Positions 23,101 through 36,380 of a stretch of DNA of 64,000 bases are shown here, one piece after another. The DNA lies in NCBI GenBank assembly GCA_916048095.2, contig OU696592.1:2751915-2815914 (forward strand). Direction: 5' to 3'. The first letter of the stretch is position 1. The number at the start of each line of letters is the position of its first letter. Both the position numbers and the translations under genes were made by a program. Below the pieces are notes generated by a model. The model made no database searches. It had not been told where the DNA came from and saw only the letters and a list, made by a program, of their open reading frames with translations. Origin of the DNA: Sacculina carcini. Lineage: Eukaryota > Arthropoda > Thecostraca > Sacculinidae.

Positions 23101-24916
23101 TTTTGTGGAACACAAAATTATCTACACAGTATTATATTCCTGTGTAATCGCAAGTGCGCATAATAGCTGTCATATTGGCAATATGTCCTTTTGACTTTAC
23201 ACCGCCGTAACTTCCTTCAGATATACTTTGGAAAATTAAAAATTATACCGTATTGTAGAAAACAAGATTTCTAGCACGATGGTATAATTTATTTTAATGT
23301 GTAACAAATTTTTACTGAGAAATAGTGGAAAAATGAATTAATTTTAGTCACCCGGTGTTCAAGTGTAATTTTGGATGTATTTGAGAAATTTGCTAATTTT
23401 ATACGTTTTTTATGTCATTTGTGGGTATAAATTATAGCTTATCTTGTAGAACACAAATTTCTCTACACAGTAGTATATTCCTGTGTAATCGCAAGTGCGT
23501 AAATTGTGATTGGACTTCAGTGAAATTAAATCAGTGTATATTCATGTGTAATCGCCAGTGCGCATAATAGCTGTCAAATTGGCAACATGACATTTTGACT
23601 TTACACCGCCGTAACTTCCTTCAAATACACTTTGGAAAATTAAAAAATTATACCGTATTGTAGACAACAAGATTTCTAGCACGATGGTATAATTTATTTT
23701 TATGTTTAACAAATAGTTACTGAGAAATAGTAGAAAAATGAATTAATTTTAGTCGCCCGGTGTTCAAGTGTAATTTTGGATGTATTTGAGAATTTTGCCA
23801 ATTTTACACGTTTTTTGTATCATTTGTGGGTATAAATTATACCTTTTCTTGTAGAACACAAAATTCTCTACACAGTAGTATATTCCTGTGTAATCGCAAG
23901 TGCGCATAATAGCTGTCAAATTGGCAATATGTCCTTTTAACTTTACACCGCCGTAACTTCCTTCAGATACACTTTGGAAAATGAAGAATTATATCGTATT
24001 GTAGAAAACAAGATTTCTAGCACGATGGTATAATTAATTTTGATGTGTGACAAATAGTTATTGAGAAATAGTAGAAAAATGAATTAATTTTAGTCATCCG
24101 GTGTTCAAGTGTAATTTTGGATGTCTTTGAGAATTTTGCCAATTTTACACGTTTTTTGTATCATTTGTGGGTATAAATTAAAATATTTCTTGTAGAACAC
24201 AAAATTCTCTACACAATAGTCAAATTTTTATAGCTGTACCATTGCTGGTTTATGAGGAATAGATAGCGGAATATTTACCAAAATATTCACGGTTTCCAGT
24301 GCTAATTTTGTCTTTTTGATATTGTCATTTTGACTTCATACCGCCATAACATTTTTTTATTACACTCTGGAAAATTAAAATTTATACCGTGCTGTAGCAA
24401 ACAAAATTCCCAGCATGATGGTATTATTTATTTAGATGTGTCATAGTTAGTTGCTGAGAAATAGAGAAAAAAGTACAGAAAATCGGACGCGTCGAGCTTA
24501 AATATAATTTTTAATGTGGACTGAAATTTTGTCATTTTTACATATTTTATATTTAATTTTTGGATATGAATTATAGCCTATCGTGTAGAACATAATATTC
24601 TCTACACAGTGGTATAATCTGTTTGGCTGTACCATTTCTGGTTTATGAGGAGTAGATGGCAGAGCATTGACCACAATTTTCGCATTTTTCAGGGTTCATT
24701 TTGTGTTTTCACCGCGATAACTTTTCTTGGTTTTATTTTTAAAATTTGAAATTTATCCTATCGTGTAGAAAAGAAAATTTCCAGCGTAATGGTATAAATT
24801 GTTGGCGGGTACATTAAGTGGTTACCGAGTAGCAGCTTGCTAAAAATGTGACCAAGGAGGTTGGGACAGACAAACAGACAGACAGACAGACAGAGGATCT
24901 CTTTTATATATATAGA
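20181..24916 (-). repeat. R1 array with two terminal TC ends (21976 and 24916)
   Basis: Main-subtype R1 units of ~340 bp (some with a shorter variant containing GTAAATTGTGATTGG), then the second and third diverged subtypes, then the terminus at 21905-21976. A 40-bp R2 scrap with a hairpin (CCCGCCCGATGTGCGG) follows, after which R1 restarts, passes another linker at 22655 and ends with a second full terminus at 24848-24916. Confidence 0.75.
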
Positions 24917-27900
24917 TATAGTATTAATACCCTCCCGTTGTGCGGAGCAATTCATAACATGAAATTCATATTCAATTCATAAAAAAATATGGAAAATTGA
25001 AATGAAATAGTTTACACTCATCAAAATATTAATCAATTGAAAATTATAAGTTTAATTATTTTTATTTTGGCAACCTATTTCCCCTCAGTCCGCCTGAGTC
25101 ATTTTTAAACCCGCCCGTCGTGCTGAATAATTCAGAGCTCGAACACGATCCGTTCTGGATCTTGAAGTCAAATCCATTGGTTTTGTGTATGGATTAATTC
25201 TACAGGGGAAATTGAACGTTCTATTGTCTATAGTTGCTGCCCGCGGAGCATTTTTATTTTAAAAAAATTACATTTTTTCATATGAACCATTTGAGAAAAT
25301 GAACTAAAACACTTTTTTTAAACCCGCCCGTCGTGCGGAACAATTCATACAATATAATTCACATCAAATCCATGAAATATAATGAATACAAATTGAAAAC
25401 CAAAAAATGTAACCTATAAATATCTTGACCAATAGAAAAGTCTAAATGTGAATATTTAGTTTTTATTTTGACAAATATTATCCCTCAACCCGCCTGATAT
25501 ATAAATCTGCCCGTCGTGTGGTATAATTCAGAACACAAACACGAAACAAACAATGAAAGATGATGAAATCTTTTCATCAGAATGTTTCTAAACTATATTT
25601 ATTACTTAACATCATTCCCCAATATCATTTGCTTAAGTACTATTTTACTTTTACCGCTATAATACTTATTGCTAAACTGTATATATTTTCCGCTATCCTT
25701 AAAACCCAATATAACCTGAGTCAAACCTACCCAGCCCAACCAAACCTTCCAATCTTGACCGCACTCAGCCTAGTCTGAGGTGATTTAACTTATTAGTTTG
25801 TGATCACAAAATATACTGATGCGATCATAATTTGTTATCAGAAGACTGAGATTATCTACCCCAGGGGTCCCAAACACGCGGCCCACCAATACTTTTCTCT
25901 CAACCGCCAATATAGTATCGGAACCAAACTGTAAGGCAGCTAAATTCACATTTGTTGCATAATGCGATATAATTATACACCATTATCATATTATCTCATA
26001 ATTCCCGGTTAATGCTTCCACTAATGCATCATATTCATACAGTTGTTATTTTTTGGATTACACCGATGTTACAGCCCTTGGTATTACAGCCGATATTATA
26101 TTATGCAATCTATATTCTGCTACGTATTATTCCTAATACATATATCATCAGATGGCAAAATATATTTAAAGGTTCACATCATTCTCCAAATTCATCAATT
26201 CTCCAACTTGCTTAAGAGCTATTCTACTTTATCGCTAGAATATTTACTGCTAGCAAAATATCATATACCTCGCTATAATTTAAACCCACTCTTTATAGAT
26301 ACACTAGCATTAAAACCCGCCCGTTGTGCGGAGCAATTCATAAAAATATTGCAAATTAAAAATAAATATGGCAAACTCATGAAAACCTTAATCAATTAAA
26401 AGGTCTGAATTTCATTGTTTTTAATTTTATTTTGACAAAATATTTTCCCTCAACCCGCCTCATATTTAAACCCGCCCGACGTGAGGTATAATTCAGAACT
26501 CGAACACCATCCGTTCTGGTTCTTGAAGTCAAATCCATTAGTTTTGTATATGAATTCATTCTACACGGTGAAATTAAAGGTTTTATTGCTGCCCGCGGGA
26601 CATTTTTATTTTATAAAAATGAGCCATCCCTTCGTTTGCGTTTGAAGCCCCTGGTCTATACCATTGAATCCGCGCAATTATGTCACCTCATATTCAAGCA
26701 TACATACACAGACAGACAGATAATTTCTTCTTTATGTATAGATATACCATTGAACCTGCGTAATTATGTCACCTCATATTCAAGCATACATACACAGACA
26801 GACAGATAATTTCTTCTTTATGTATACATATAGCATTAAAACCCGCCCGTTGTGCGGAGCAATTCATAACATGAAATTCATATTCAATTCATAAAAAAAT
26901 ATGGAAAAATAAAAATGAATTAGGGTACACTCATAAAAATATTAATCAATTGAAAATTATAAGTTTAATTATTTTTATTTCGACAAAATATTTCCCCTCA
27001 GTCCGCCTGAGTCATTTTTAAACCCGCCCGTCGTGCTGAATAATTCAGAACTCGAACACGATCCGTTCTGAATCTTGAACTCAAATCCATTGGTTTTGTG
27101 TATGGATTAATTCCACAGGGTAAATTGAACGTTCTATTGTCTATAGTTGCTGCCCGCGGAGCATTTTGATTTTAAAAAAAATACCTTTTTTAAATGAACC
27201 ATTTGAAAAAATGAACTAAACAATGGAAACCCTTTTTTTAAACCCGCCCGTCGTGCGGAACAATTCATACAATAAAATTCATATTTGAAGTCAAATCCAT
27301 TGGTTTTGTGTATGGATTAATTCTACAGGGGAAATTGAACGTTATATTGTCTATAGTTGCTGCCCGCGGAACATTTTTATTTAAAAAAAAATTACCTTTC
27401 TTAAATGAACCATTTGAAAAATGATATAAAAACACTTTTTTAAACCCACCCGTCGTGCGGAACAATTCATACAATAAAATTCATATCAAATGCATAAAAT
27501 ATAATGAATACAAATTGAAAACCAAAAAATGTAACCTATAAATATCTTAGCCAATAGAAAAGTCTAAATTTGAATATTTTTGTTCTTATTTTGACAAATA
27601 TTATCCCTCAACCCGCCTGATATATAAATCTGCCCGTCGTGTGGTATAATTCAGAACACAAACACGAAACAAACAATGAAAGATGATGAAATCTTTTCAT
27701 CAGAATGCTTCCAAACTATATTTATTACTCAACATCATTCCCCGACATCATTCGCTTAAGTATTATTTTACTTTTACCGCTATAATATTTATTGCTAAAA
27801 TTTATATATTTTCCGCTATCATTAAAACCCAATATAACCTGAGTTAAACCTACCCAACCCAACCCAACCATCCAATCTTGACCGCACCCAGCCTAGTCTG

Positions 27901-29364
27901 AGGTGATTTAACTTATAAGTTTGTGATCACAAAATATACTGATTCGATCATAATTTGTAATCAGAAGACTGAGATTTCCTACCCCAGGGGTCCCAAACAC
28001 GCGGCCCACCAATACTTTTCTCTCAACCCGCCAATATAGTATCGGAACCAAATTGTTACAAACAGCTAAATTCACATTTGTTGCATAATGCGATATATTT
28101 ATACACCATTTAAGTCACATTTACATTAGTGAGTCTGGATCTTGAAGTCAAGCCCGTGAGTTTTGTATATGGATTCATTCCACATGGTAAAATTGAATGT
28201 TTGAATCCACCCGTCGTGCGGAACAATTAATAAAACAAAAGTAATACATATTTAAATGCAAACAGCCAGTCTAATAGAAAACTCTAAATTGAAAAATCTA
28301 TACCAATAGAAAATTCCTGTTCTGAATTTGCATATTCTTATTCTAATAATTGACGGCATATTATTCAGTCAACCCGCCTCATACTTAAGCCCGCCTGTCG
28401 TCAGGGATAATTTCGAAATGTAAACACAAAAAAACAATAAATTTTTTAGTATATATATGAACTTTTTTCCATAATATTATCTCATAATTCCCGGTTAATG
28501 CTTCCACTAATGCATCATATTCATACAGTTGTTATTTTTTGGATTACACCCATATTACAGCCGTTTAATATTACAGCCGATATTATATTATGCAATCTAT
28601 ATTCTGCTACGTATTATTCCTAATACATATATCATCAGATCGCAAAATTATTTGAAGGTTCACATCATTCTCCAAAATCATTTGCTCAAGAGCTATTCTA
28701 CTTTTAACGCTGGAATATTTACTGCTAGCAAAATATCATATACCTCGCTATCATTTAAACCCACTCTTTATAGATACATTCAAGCCCGCCCGTCGTGCGG
28801 AAAAGTTCATAAAATATAATTAATATTCAATTCATAGAAAATTAGTGCAAATTGAAAAAGAAAAACAAACCCATAGAAAAGATTTAGCCAATATAAAAGT
28901 CCAAATGTGAAATGTATGTTTCAATTTAGAAAGCACGTTTTTCCACAACCCGCCTCATATTTAAAGCTGCCCGTCGTGCGGAATAATTCAGAACTCAAAC
29001 ACGAAACAAACACAAAGAAAATTGATAAAAAACGACCAATAGAAAAAGTTAAATTTGTAAATTCTTGTTTTAATTATTGACGATGTTTTTTCCCTCAACA
29101 GTGCTCAAGTTCACACCCATCCTTCGTGTGTAGTAATTCAGAAGTGTAACACTATCAAAACAATGTAACTTTCTTTCATCTTTATAATTCCAGATTAATG
29201 CTTCCGCTAAAACAGCAGATGCATATAGCTGGCATTGCATGATGTTACAACCCGTATCCTTATGCAACTTGAAATTGAACCAATTAAATTACACAGTAAA
29301 ATTCAGTAGTTTACTTTGTTCCCAGTAGCATTTTACCCGCCCGTCGTGCGGAACGATTCATGTG
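24917..29364 (-). repeat. R2 array
   Basis: About one and a half complex R2 blocks: modules from TAGTATTAATACCCTCCCGT through the hAT-like motif (25860) to ACTCTTTATAGATACA at 26290. A 450-bp type monomer with its CAGA boundary (26305-26830) follows, then a second block to 29340 that contains extra CCCGCCTGTCGTCAGGGATA material at 28390. Confidence 0.7.
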
Positions 29365-31717
29365 TAAATATTACGGACAATAAAGCCTTTATATTCAGTA
29401 TAGTGTAGCATTAATTAAACTGTACGCAATAAAACCACACCATCCATGCTTGGAGCTAATATGATACATTCTTAATTGTGATTGGGCTTCAGTGAAATTT
29501 TATCGGTGTATATTCCTGTGAAATCGCAAGTGCGCATAATAGCTGTCAAATTGGCAATATGTCCCTTTGACTTTACACCGCCGTAACTTCCTTCAGATAC
29601 ACTTTGGAAAATTAAAAATTATACTGGATTGTAGAAAACAAAATTTCCAGCACTATGGTATAATTTATTTTTATGTGTAACAAATAGTCACTGGAAAATA
29701 GTAGAAAAATGAATTTATTTTAGTCGCCCGGTGATCAAGTGTAATTTTGGATGTATTTGATAATTTTGCCAATTTTACACGTTTTTTTGTATGATTTGTG
29801 GGTTTAAATTATAGCTTATCTTGTAGAACACAAAATTCTCTACACAGTAGTATATTCCTGTGTAATCGCAAGTGCGTAAATTGTGATTGGACTTCAGTGA
29901 AATTAAATCAGTGTATATTCATTTGTAATCGCAAGCGCGCATAATAGCTGTCAAATTGGCAACATGACATTTTGACTTTACACCGCCGTAACCTCCTTCA
30001 GATACACTTTGGAAAATTAAAAATTATACCGTATTGTAGAAAACAAGATTTCTAGCACGATGGTACAATTTATTTTTATGTGTAACAAATATTTACTGAG
30101 AAATAGTAGAAAAATGAATATATTTTAGTCGCCCGGTGTTCAAGTGTAATTTTGGATGTAATTGAGAATTTTGCCAATTTTACACGTTTTTGTATCATTT
30201 GTGGGTATAAATTATAACTTATATTGTAGAACACAAAATTCTCTACACAGTAGTATATTCTTGTGTAATCGCAAGTGCGTAAATTGTGATTGGACTTCAG
30301 TGAAATTAAATCAGTGTATATTCCTGTGTAATCGCAAGTGCGCATAATAGCTGTCAAATTGGCAACATGACATTTTGACTTTACACCGCCGTAACTTCCT
30401 TTAGATACATTTTGGAAAATTAAAAATTCAACCGTATTGTAGAAAACAAAATCTCTAGCACGATGGTATAATTCATTTTAATTTGTGACAATTAGTTTTT
30501 GAGAAATAGGTAGAAAAATGAATTAATTTTAGTCACCCGGTGTTCAAGTGTAATTTTGGATGTATTTGCGAATTTTGCCAATTTTACACGTGTTTTGTAT
30601 CATTTGTGGGTATAAATTATAACTCATCTTGTAGAACACAAAATTATCTACACAGTAGTATATTCCTGTGTAATCGCAAGTGCGCATAATAGCTGTCAAA
30701 TTGGCAATATGTCCTTTTGACTTTACACCGCCGTAACGTCCTTTAGATACACTTTGGAAAATTACAAATTATACCGTATTGTAGAAAACAAAATTTCTAG
30801 CACGATGGTATAATTTATTGTAATGTGTGACAAATAGTTCCTGAGAAATGGGTAGAAAAATAAATTAATTTTAATCACCCGGTGTTCAAGTGTAATTTTG
30901 GATGTATTTGAGAATTTTGCCAATTGTACACGTTTTTTGTATCATTTGTGGGTATAAAGTATAACTTTTCTTGTAGCACACAAAATGATCTACACAATAG
31001 TATAATTTTTATAGCTGTACCATTGCTGGTTTATGAGGAATAGATAGCGGAATATTGACCAAAATATTCACGTTTTTTGTGCTAATTTTGCCTTTTTGCT
31101 TTTTTGTCATTTACACTTCACACCGCCGTAACTTTTTTTTAATACACTTTGGAAAATTAAAATTTATACCGTGCTGTAGCAAACAAAATTTCCAGCATGA
31201 TGGTATTATTTATTTAGATGTGTCATAGTTAGTTGCTGAGAAATATAGAAAAAAGTATAGAAAATCGGACGCGTGGAGTTTAAATAAAATTTTGAATGTA
31301 GATTGATTTTTCTTCCATTTTACATGTTTTATATTTAATTTTTGGGTAGAAATTTTAATTCGTTGAGTAGAACAGACAATTTTATACACAGTGGTATAAT
31401 TTTTATAGTTGTACCATTGCTGGTTTAGGAAGAGTAGTCTTCAGAAAATTGACCAAAATTTTCGCATTTTTAAGGGTTCATTTTGTCTTTTCACCGCTAT
31501 AACTTTTTTGATTTCATTTTTGAAATTTAAAATTTAATCTGAAGTGTAGACAAGAAAATTTCCAACGTGATGGTATAAATTTTGAGCGGGTAGGCCAAGT
31601 GGTGGCCAAATAATAGCTGATAGAAAATGGACCAAGGAGGGTTGAACAGACACACAGACACACACACAGACACACACACACACACACAGAGGATCTCTTT
31701 CATATATACATTTTATG
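29365..31717 (-). repeat. Linker module and R1 array with terminus
   Basis: Several ~340-bp units followed by the second and third subtypes, then GGACCAAGGAGGGTTGAACA, a CACA-rich tract and CTCTTTCATATATACATTTT. This terminus is degenerate compared with the canonical CTCTTTTATATATATAGA. Confidence 0.75.
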
Positions 31718-32324
31718 TATAGATTTAAGCCCGCCCGTCGTGCGGAACAGTTCATAAAATATAATTAATATTCAATTCAGAAAAAAATTAGTGCAAATTG
31801 AAAAAGAAAAACCCGCCCATAGGAAAGTTTTAGCCAAAATAAAAGTCTAAATGTGAAACTCATTTTTCAATTTAGAAAACATGTTTTTCCACAACGCGCC
31901 TCATATTTAAAGCTGCCCGTCGTGCGGAAAAATTCATAACTCAAACACGAAACAAACACAAAAAAAATTGATGAAAAACGACCAATAGAAAAAGTCAAAT
32001 TTGTAAATTCTTGTTTCAATTATTGACGAAGTTTTTTCTCTCAACACTGCTCAAATTCACACCCGTCCTTCGTGTGTAGTAATTCAGAAGTGTAACACTA
32101 CCAAAACAATGAAACTTTCTGTAATCTCTATAATTCCAGATTAATGCTTACTCAAAAACAGCATATGCATATAGTTGGCATTGCATGATATTACAACCCA
32201 TATCCTTATGCAACTTAAACGTATGCAACTTGAAATAAAACCAATTAAATTACACAGTAAAATTCAGTAGTTTACTTTGCTCCCAGTAGCATTTTACCCG
32301 CCCGTCGTGCGAACAATTCATGTG
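31718..32324 (-). repeat. Short R2 array
   Basis: Three hairpin cores (31731, 31914, 32297) with the TTAGCCAAAATAAAAGTCTA and ACACCCGTCCTTCGTGTGTA modules. A near-identical copy lies at 37410-38010. Confidence 0.7.
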
Positions 32325-33552
32325 TAAATATTGAGGACAATAAAGCCTTTATATTCAGTATAGTGTAGCATTAATTAAACTGTACGCAATAAAACCACAC
32401 CATCCATGCTTGGAGCTAATATGATACATTCTTAATTGTGATTGGGCTTCGGTGAAATTTAATCGGTGTATATTCCTGTGAAATCGCAAGTGCGCATAAT
32501 AGCTGTCAAATTGGCAATATGTCCTTTTGAATTTACATCGCCGTAACTTCCTTCAGATACACTTTGGAAAATTAGAAATTATACTGCATTGTAGAAAACA
32601 AAATTTACAGTACGATGGTATAATTTATTTTTATGTGTAACAAATAGAGACTGGAAAATAGTAGAAAAATGAATATATTTTAGTCGCCCGGTGTTCAAGT
32701 GTAATTTTGGATGTATTTGAGAATTTTGTCAATTTTACACGTTTTGTGTATCATTTGTGGGTATAAATTATAACTTTTCTTGTAGAACACAAAATTATCT
32801 ACACAATAGTATAATATTTATAGCTGTACCATTGCTGGTTTATGAGGAATAGATAGCGGAATATTGACCAAAATATTCACGTTTTTTTGTGCTAATTTTG
32901 CCTTTTTGACTTTGTCATTTACACTTCACACCGCCGTAATTTTTTTAAATACAATTTGGAAAATTCAAAATTATACCGTGGTGTAGAAAACAAAATTCCC
33001 AGCATGATGGTATTATTTATTTAGATGTGTGATAATTAGTTTTTGATAAATAGAGAAAAATGTATAGAAAATCGGACGCGTTGAGTTTAAATAATATTTT
33101 GAATGTAGATTGAATTTTTTTTTTCATTTAACATGTTTTATATTCATTTTTGGGTATAAATTATAGTTTGTTGAGTAGAACAGAAAAGTTTCTACAGAGT
33201 GGTATAATTTTTATAGTTGTACCATTGCTGATTTAGGAAGAGTAGTCTTCAGAAAATTGACCAAAATTTTCGCATTTTTCAGGGTTCATTTTGTCTTTTC
33301 ACCGCTATAACTTTTTTTTGTTTTATTTTTAAAATTAAAATATTTACTTAAAGTGTAGACAAGAAAGTTTCCAACGTGATGGTAAAATTTTTACCTAAAG
33401 TGTAGACAAGAAAGTTTCCAACGTGATGGTATAAATTGTTAGCGGGTACGGTGAGTGATGGCCCAATAGGAGCTGATAGAAAATGGAGCAAGGAGGGTGG
33501 GACAGACAGACAGACACACACACACACAGACACACAGAGGATCTCTTTTATA
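32325..33552 (-). repeat. Linker and R1 array with TC terminus
   Basis: One main unit, then the second and third subtypes. The last segment AAGTGTAGACAAGAAAGTTT is doubled in tandem (33352 and 33400). The terminus carries CAGACACACACACACACAGA and ends TATATATACTAGCATT, fused to the next R2. Confidence 0.75.
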
Positions 33553-36186
33553 TATATACTAGCATTAAAACCCGCCCGTTGTGCGGAACAATTCATAAAA
33601 ATATTGCAAATTAAAAATAAATAAGGCAAACTCATGAAAACCTTAATCAATTAAAAAGTCTAAATTTCATTATTTTTAATTTTATTTTGACAAAATATTT
33701 TCACTCAACCCGCCTCATATTTAAACCCGCCCGACGTGAGGAATAATTCAGAACTCGAACACCATCCGTTCTGGTTCTTGAAGTCAAATCCATTAGTTTT
33801 GTATATGAATTCATTCTATACGGTGAAATTGAACCTTTTATTGCTGCCCGCGGGACATTTTTATTTCATAAAAATGAGCCATCGCTTCGTTTGCGTTTCA
33901 AGCCCCTGATCATTGAACCAGCGAACCATGAACCAGCGCAATTATGTCACCTCATATTCAAGCATACATACACAGACAGACAGATAATTTCTTCTTTATG
34001 TATATATATATAGCATTAAAACCCGCCCGTTGTGCGGAGCAATTCATAACATGAAATTCATATTCAATTCATAAAAAAATATGGAAAAATAAAAATGAAA
34101 TAGGGTACACTCATAAAAATATTAATCAATTGAAAATTATAAGTTTAATTATTTTTATTTCGACAAAATATTTCCCCTCAGTTGGCCTGAGTCATTTTTA
34201 AACCCGCCCGTCGTGCTGAATAATTCAGAACTCGAACACGATCCATTCTGCATCTTGAAGTCAAATCCATTGGTTTTGTGTATGGATTAATTCTACAGGG
34301 TAAATTGAACGTTCTATTGTCTATAGTTGCTGCCCGCGGAGCATTTTTATTTTAAAATATACCTTTTTTTAAATGAATATTTGAAAAAATGAACTAAACA
34401 ATGGAAACCCTTTTTTTAACCCCGCCCGTCGTGCGGAACAATTCATACAGTAAAATTCATATTTGAAGTCAAATCCATTGGTTTTGTGTATGGATTAATT
34501 CTACAGGGGAAATGGAACGTTCTATTGTCTATAGTTGCTGCCCGCGGAGCATTTTTATTTAAAAAAAAAACTTTTTTAAATGAACCATTTGAAAAAATGA
34601 ACTAAAACACTTTTTTTAAACCCGCCCGTCGTGCGGAACAATTCATACAATAAAATTCATATCAAATCCATAAAATATAATGAATACAAATTGAAAACCA
34701 AAAAATGTAACCTATAAATATCTTAACCAATAGAAAAGTCTAAATGTGAATATTTTTGTTCTTATTTTGACAAATATTATCCCTCAACCCGCCTGATATA
34801 TAAATCTGCCCGTCGTGTGGTATAATTTAGAACACAAACACGAAACAAACAATGAAAGATGATGAAATCTTTTCATCAGAATGTTTCCTAACTATATTTA
34901 TTACTTAACATCATTCCCCAATATCATTTGCTTAAGTACTATTTTACTTTTACCGCTATAATATTTATTGATAAAATTTATATATTTTCCGCTATCATTA
35001 AAACCCAATATAACCTGAGTCAAACCTACCCAACCCAACCCAACCATCCAATCTTGACCGCTCTCAGCCTAGTCTGAGGTGATTTAACTTATTAGTTTGT
35101 AATCACAAAATATACTGATGCGATCATAATTTGTAATCAGAAGACTGAGATTATCTACCCCAGGGGTCCCAAACACGCGGCCCACCAATACTTATCTCTC
35201 AACCCGTCAATATAGTATCGGAACCAAACTGTAAGGCAGCTAAATTCACATTTGTTGCATAATGCGATATAATTATACACCATTATCATATCATCTCATA
35301 ATTCCCGGTTAATGCTTCCACTAAAGCATCATATTCATACAGTTGTTATTTTTTGGATTACACCGATATTAAAGCCCTTGATATTACAGCCGATATTATA
35401 TTATGCAATCTATATTCTGCTACGTATTATTCCTAATACATATATCATCAGATCGCAAAATATATTTAAAGGTTCACATCATTCTCCAAAATCATTTGCT
35501 TAAGAGCTATTCTACTTTTATCGCTAGAATATTTACTGCTAGCAAAATATCATATACCTCGCTATCATTTAAACCCACTCTTTATAGATACATTTAATTC
35601 GCCCGTCGTGCGGAACAGTTCATAAAATATAATTAATATTCAATTCATAAAAAATTAGTGCAAATTGAAAAAGAAAAACAAACCCACAGGAAAGTTTTAG
35701 CTACTATAAAAGTCTAAATGTAAAATTTATGTTTCAATTTAGAAAACATGTTTTTGCACAACCCGCCTCATATTTAAAGCTGCCCGTCGTGCGGAATAAT
35801 TCAGAACTTAAACACGAAACAAACACAAAGAAAATTGACGAAAAACGACCAATAGAAAAGTCAAATTTGTAAATTCTTGTTTTAATTATTGACGATGTTT
35901 TTCCCTCAACACTACTCAAATTCACACCCGTCCTTCGTGTGTAGTAATTCAGAGGTGTAACACTATCAAAACAATGAAACATCTCTATAATTCCAGATTA
36001 ATGCTTCCTCTAAAACAGCATATGCATATACTTGGCATTGCATGATATTACAACCCGTATCCTTATGCAACTTAAGCGTATGCAACTTGAAATTAAACCA
36101 ATTAAATTACACAGTAAAATTCAGTAGCTTACTTTGTTCCAAGTAGCATTTTACCCGCCCGTCGTGCGGAACATTTAATGTGTAAA
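33553..36186 (-). repeat. R2 array around the unoccupied insertion site
   Basis: A 450-bp type monomer (33558-34011) ends in CTTCTTTATG followed by 12 bp of TA repeat and GCATTAAAACCC. This A/B junction at 33999-34012 is the uninterrupted counterpart of the site occupied by the 39696-45628 element. The complex R2 block follows to 36186. Confidence 0.75.
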
Positions 36187-36380
36187 TATTGAGGACAATA
36201 AAGACTTTCTATTCAGTATAGTGTAGCATTAATTAAACTGTACGCAAAAAAACCACACCATCCATGCTTGGAGATAATATGATGCATTCTTAATTGTGAT
36301 TGGGCTTCAGTGAAATTTAATCGGTGTATATTCCTGTGTAATCGCAAGTGCGCATAATAGCTGTCAAATTGGCAATATGT

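Larger units (their letters stand above)
16049..24916 (-). mobile_element. Helitron-like copy related to the 39696-45628 element (8868 bp, or 5928 bp if ended at 21976)
   Basis: On the minus strand it starts TC at 24916 (alternative TC at 21976) and ends CTAG at 16052-16049, flanked by A and T. The 16049-20897 part is the near-perfect inverse of 40780-45628: paired positions sum to 61677 with no net length change over 4.85 kb. The terminal 1.1 kb at 23821-24916 pairs best with 39696-40799, sharing AAATGTGACC where most copies have AAATGGACC. The extra ~2.9 kb at 20898-23820 is additional R1 array. It is non-coding. Confidence 0.65.
30711..36375 (+). repeat. Segment AB: first copy of a tandem ~5.7-kb duplication
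   Basis: Part A (30711-34011) is repeated at 36381-39695, with an offset of 5670-5691 bp that varies through microsatellite length. Part B (34012-36375) is repeated at 45642-48005 with an offset of 11630 bp. Both breakpoints lie in R1 units around GCAATATGTCCTTTTGACTT, consistent with unequal exchange between R1 monomers. Confidence 0.8.

Noticed and set aside
33348-33650. 100-codon open frame, repeated at 39039-39341
   Set aside because: Spans an R1 terminus, microsatellite and the R2 start; its repetition reflects the A/A' duplication, not protein conservation.
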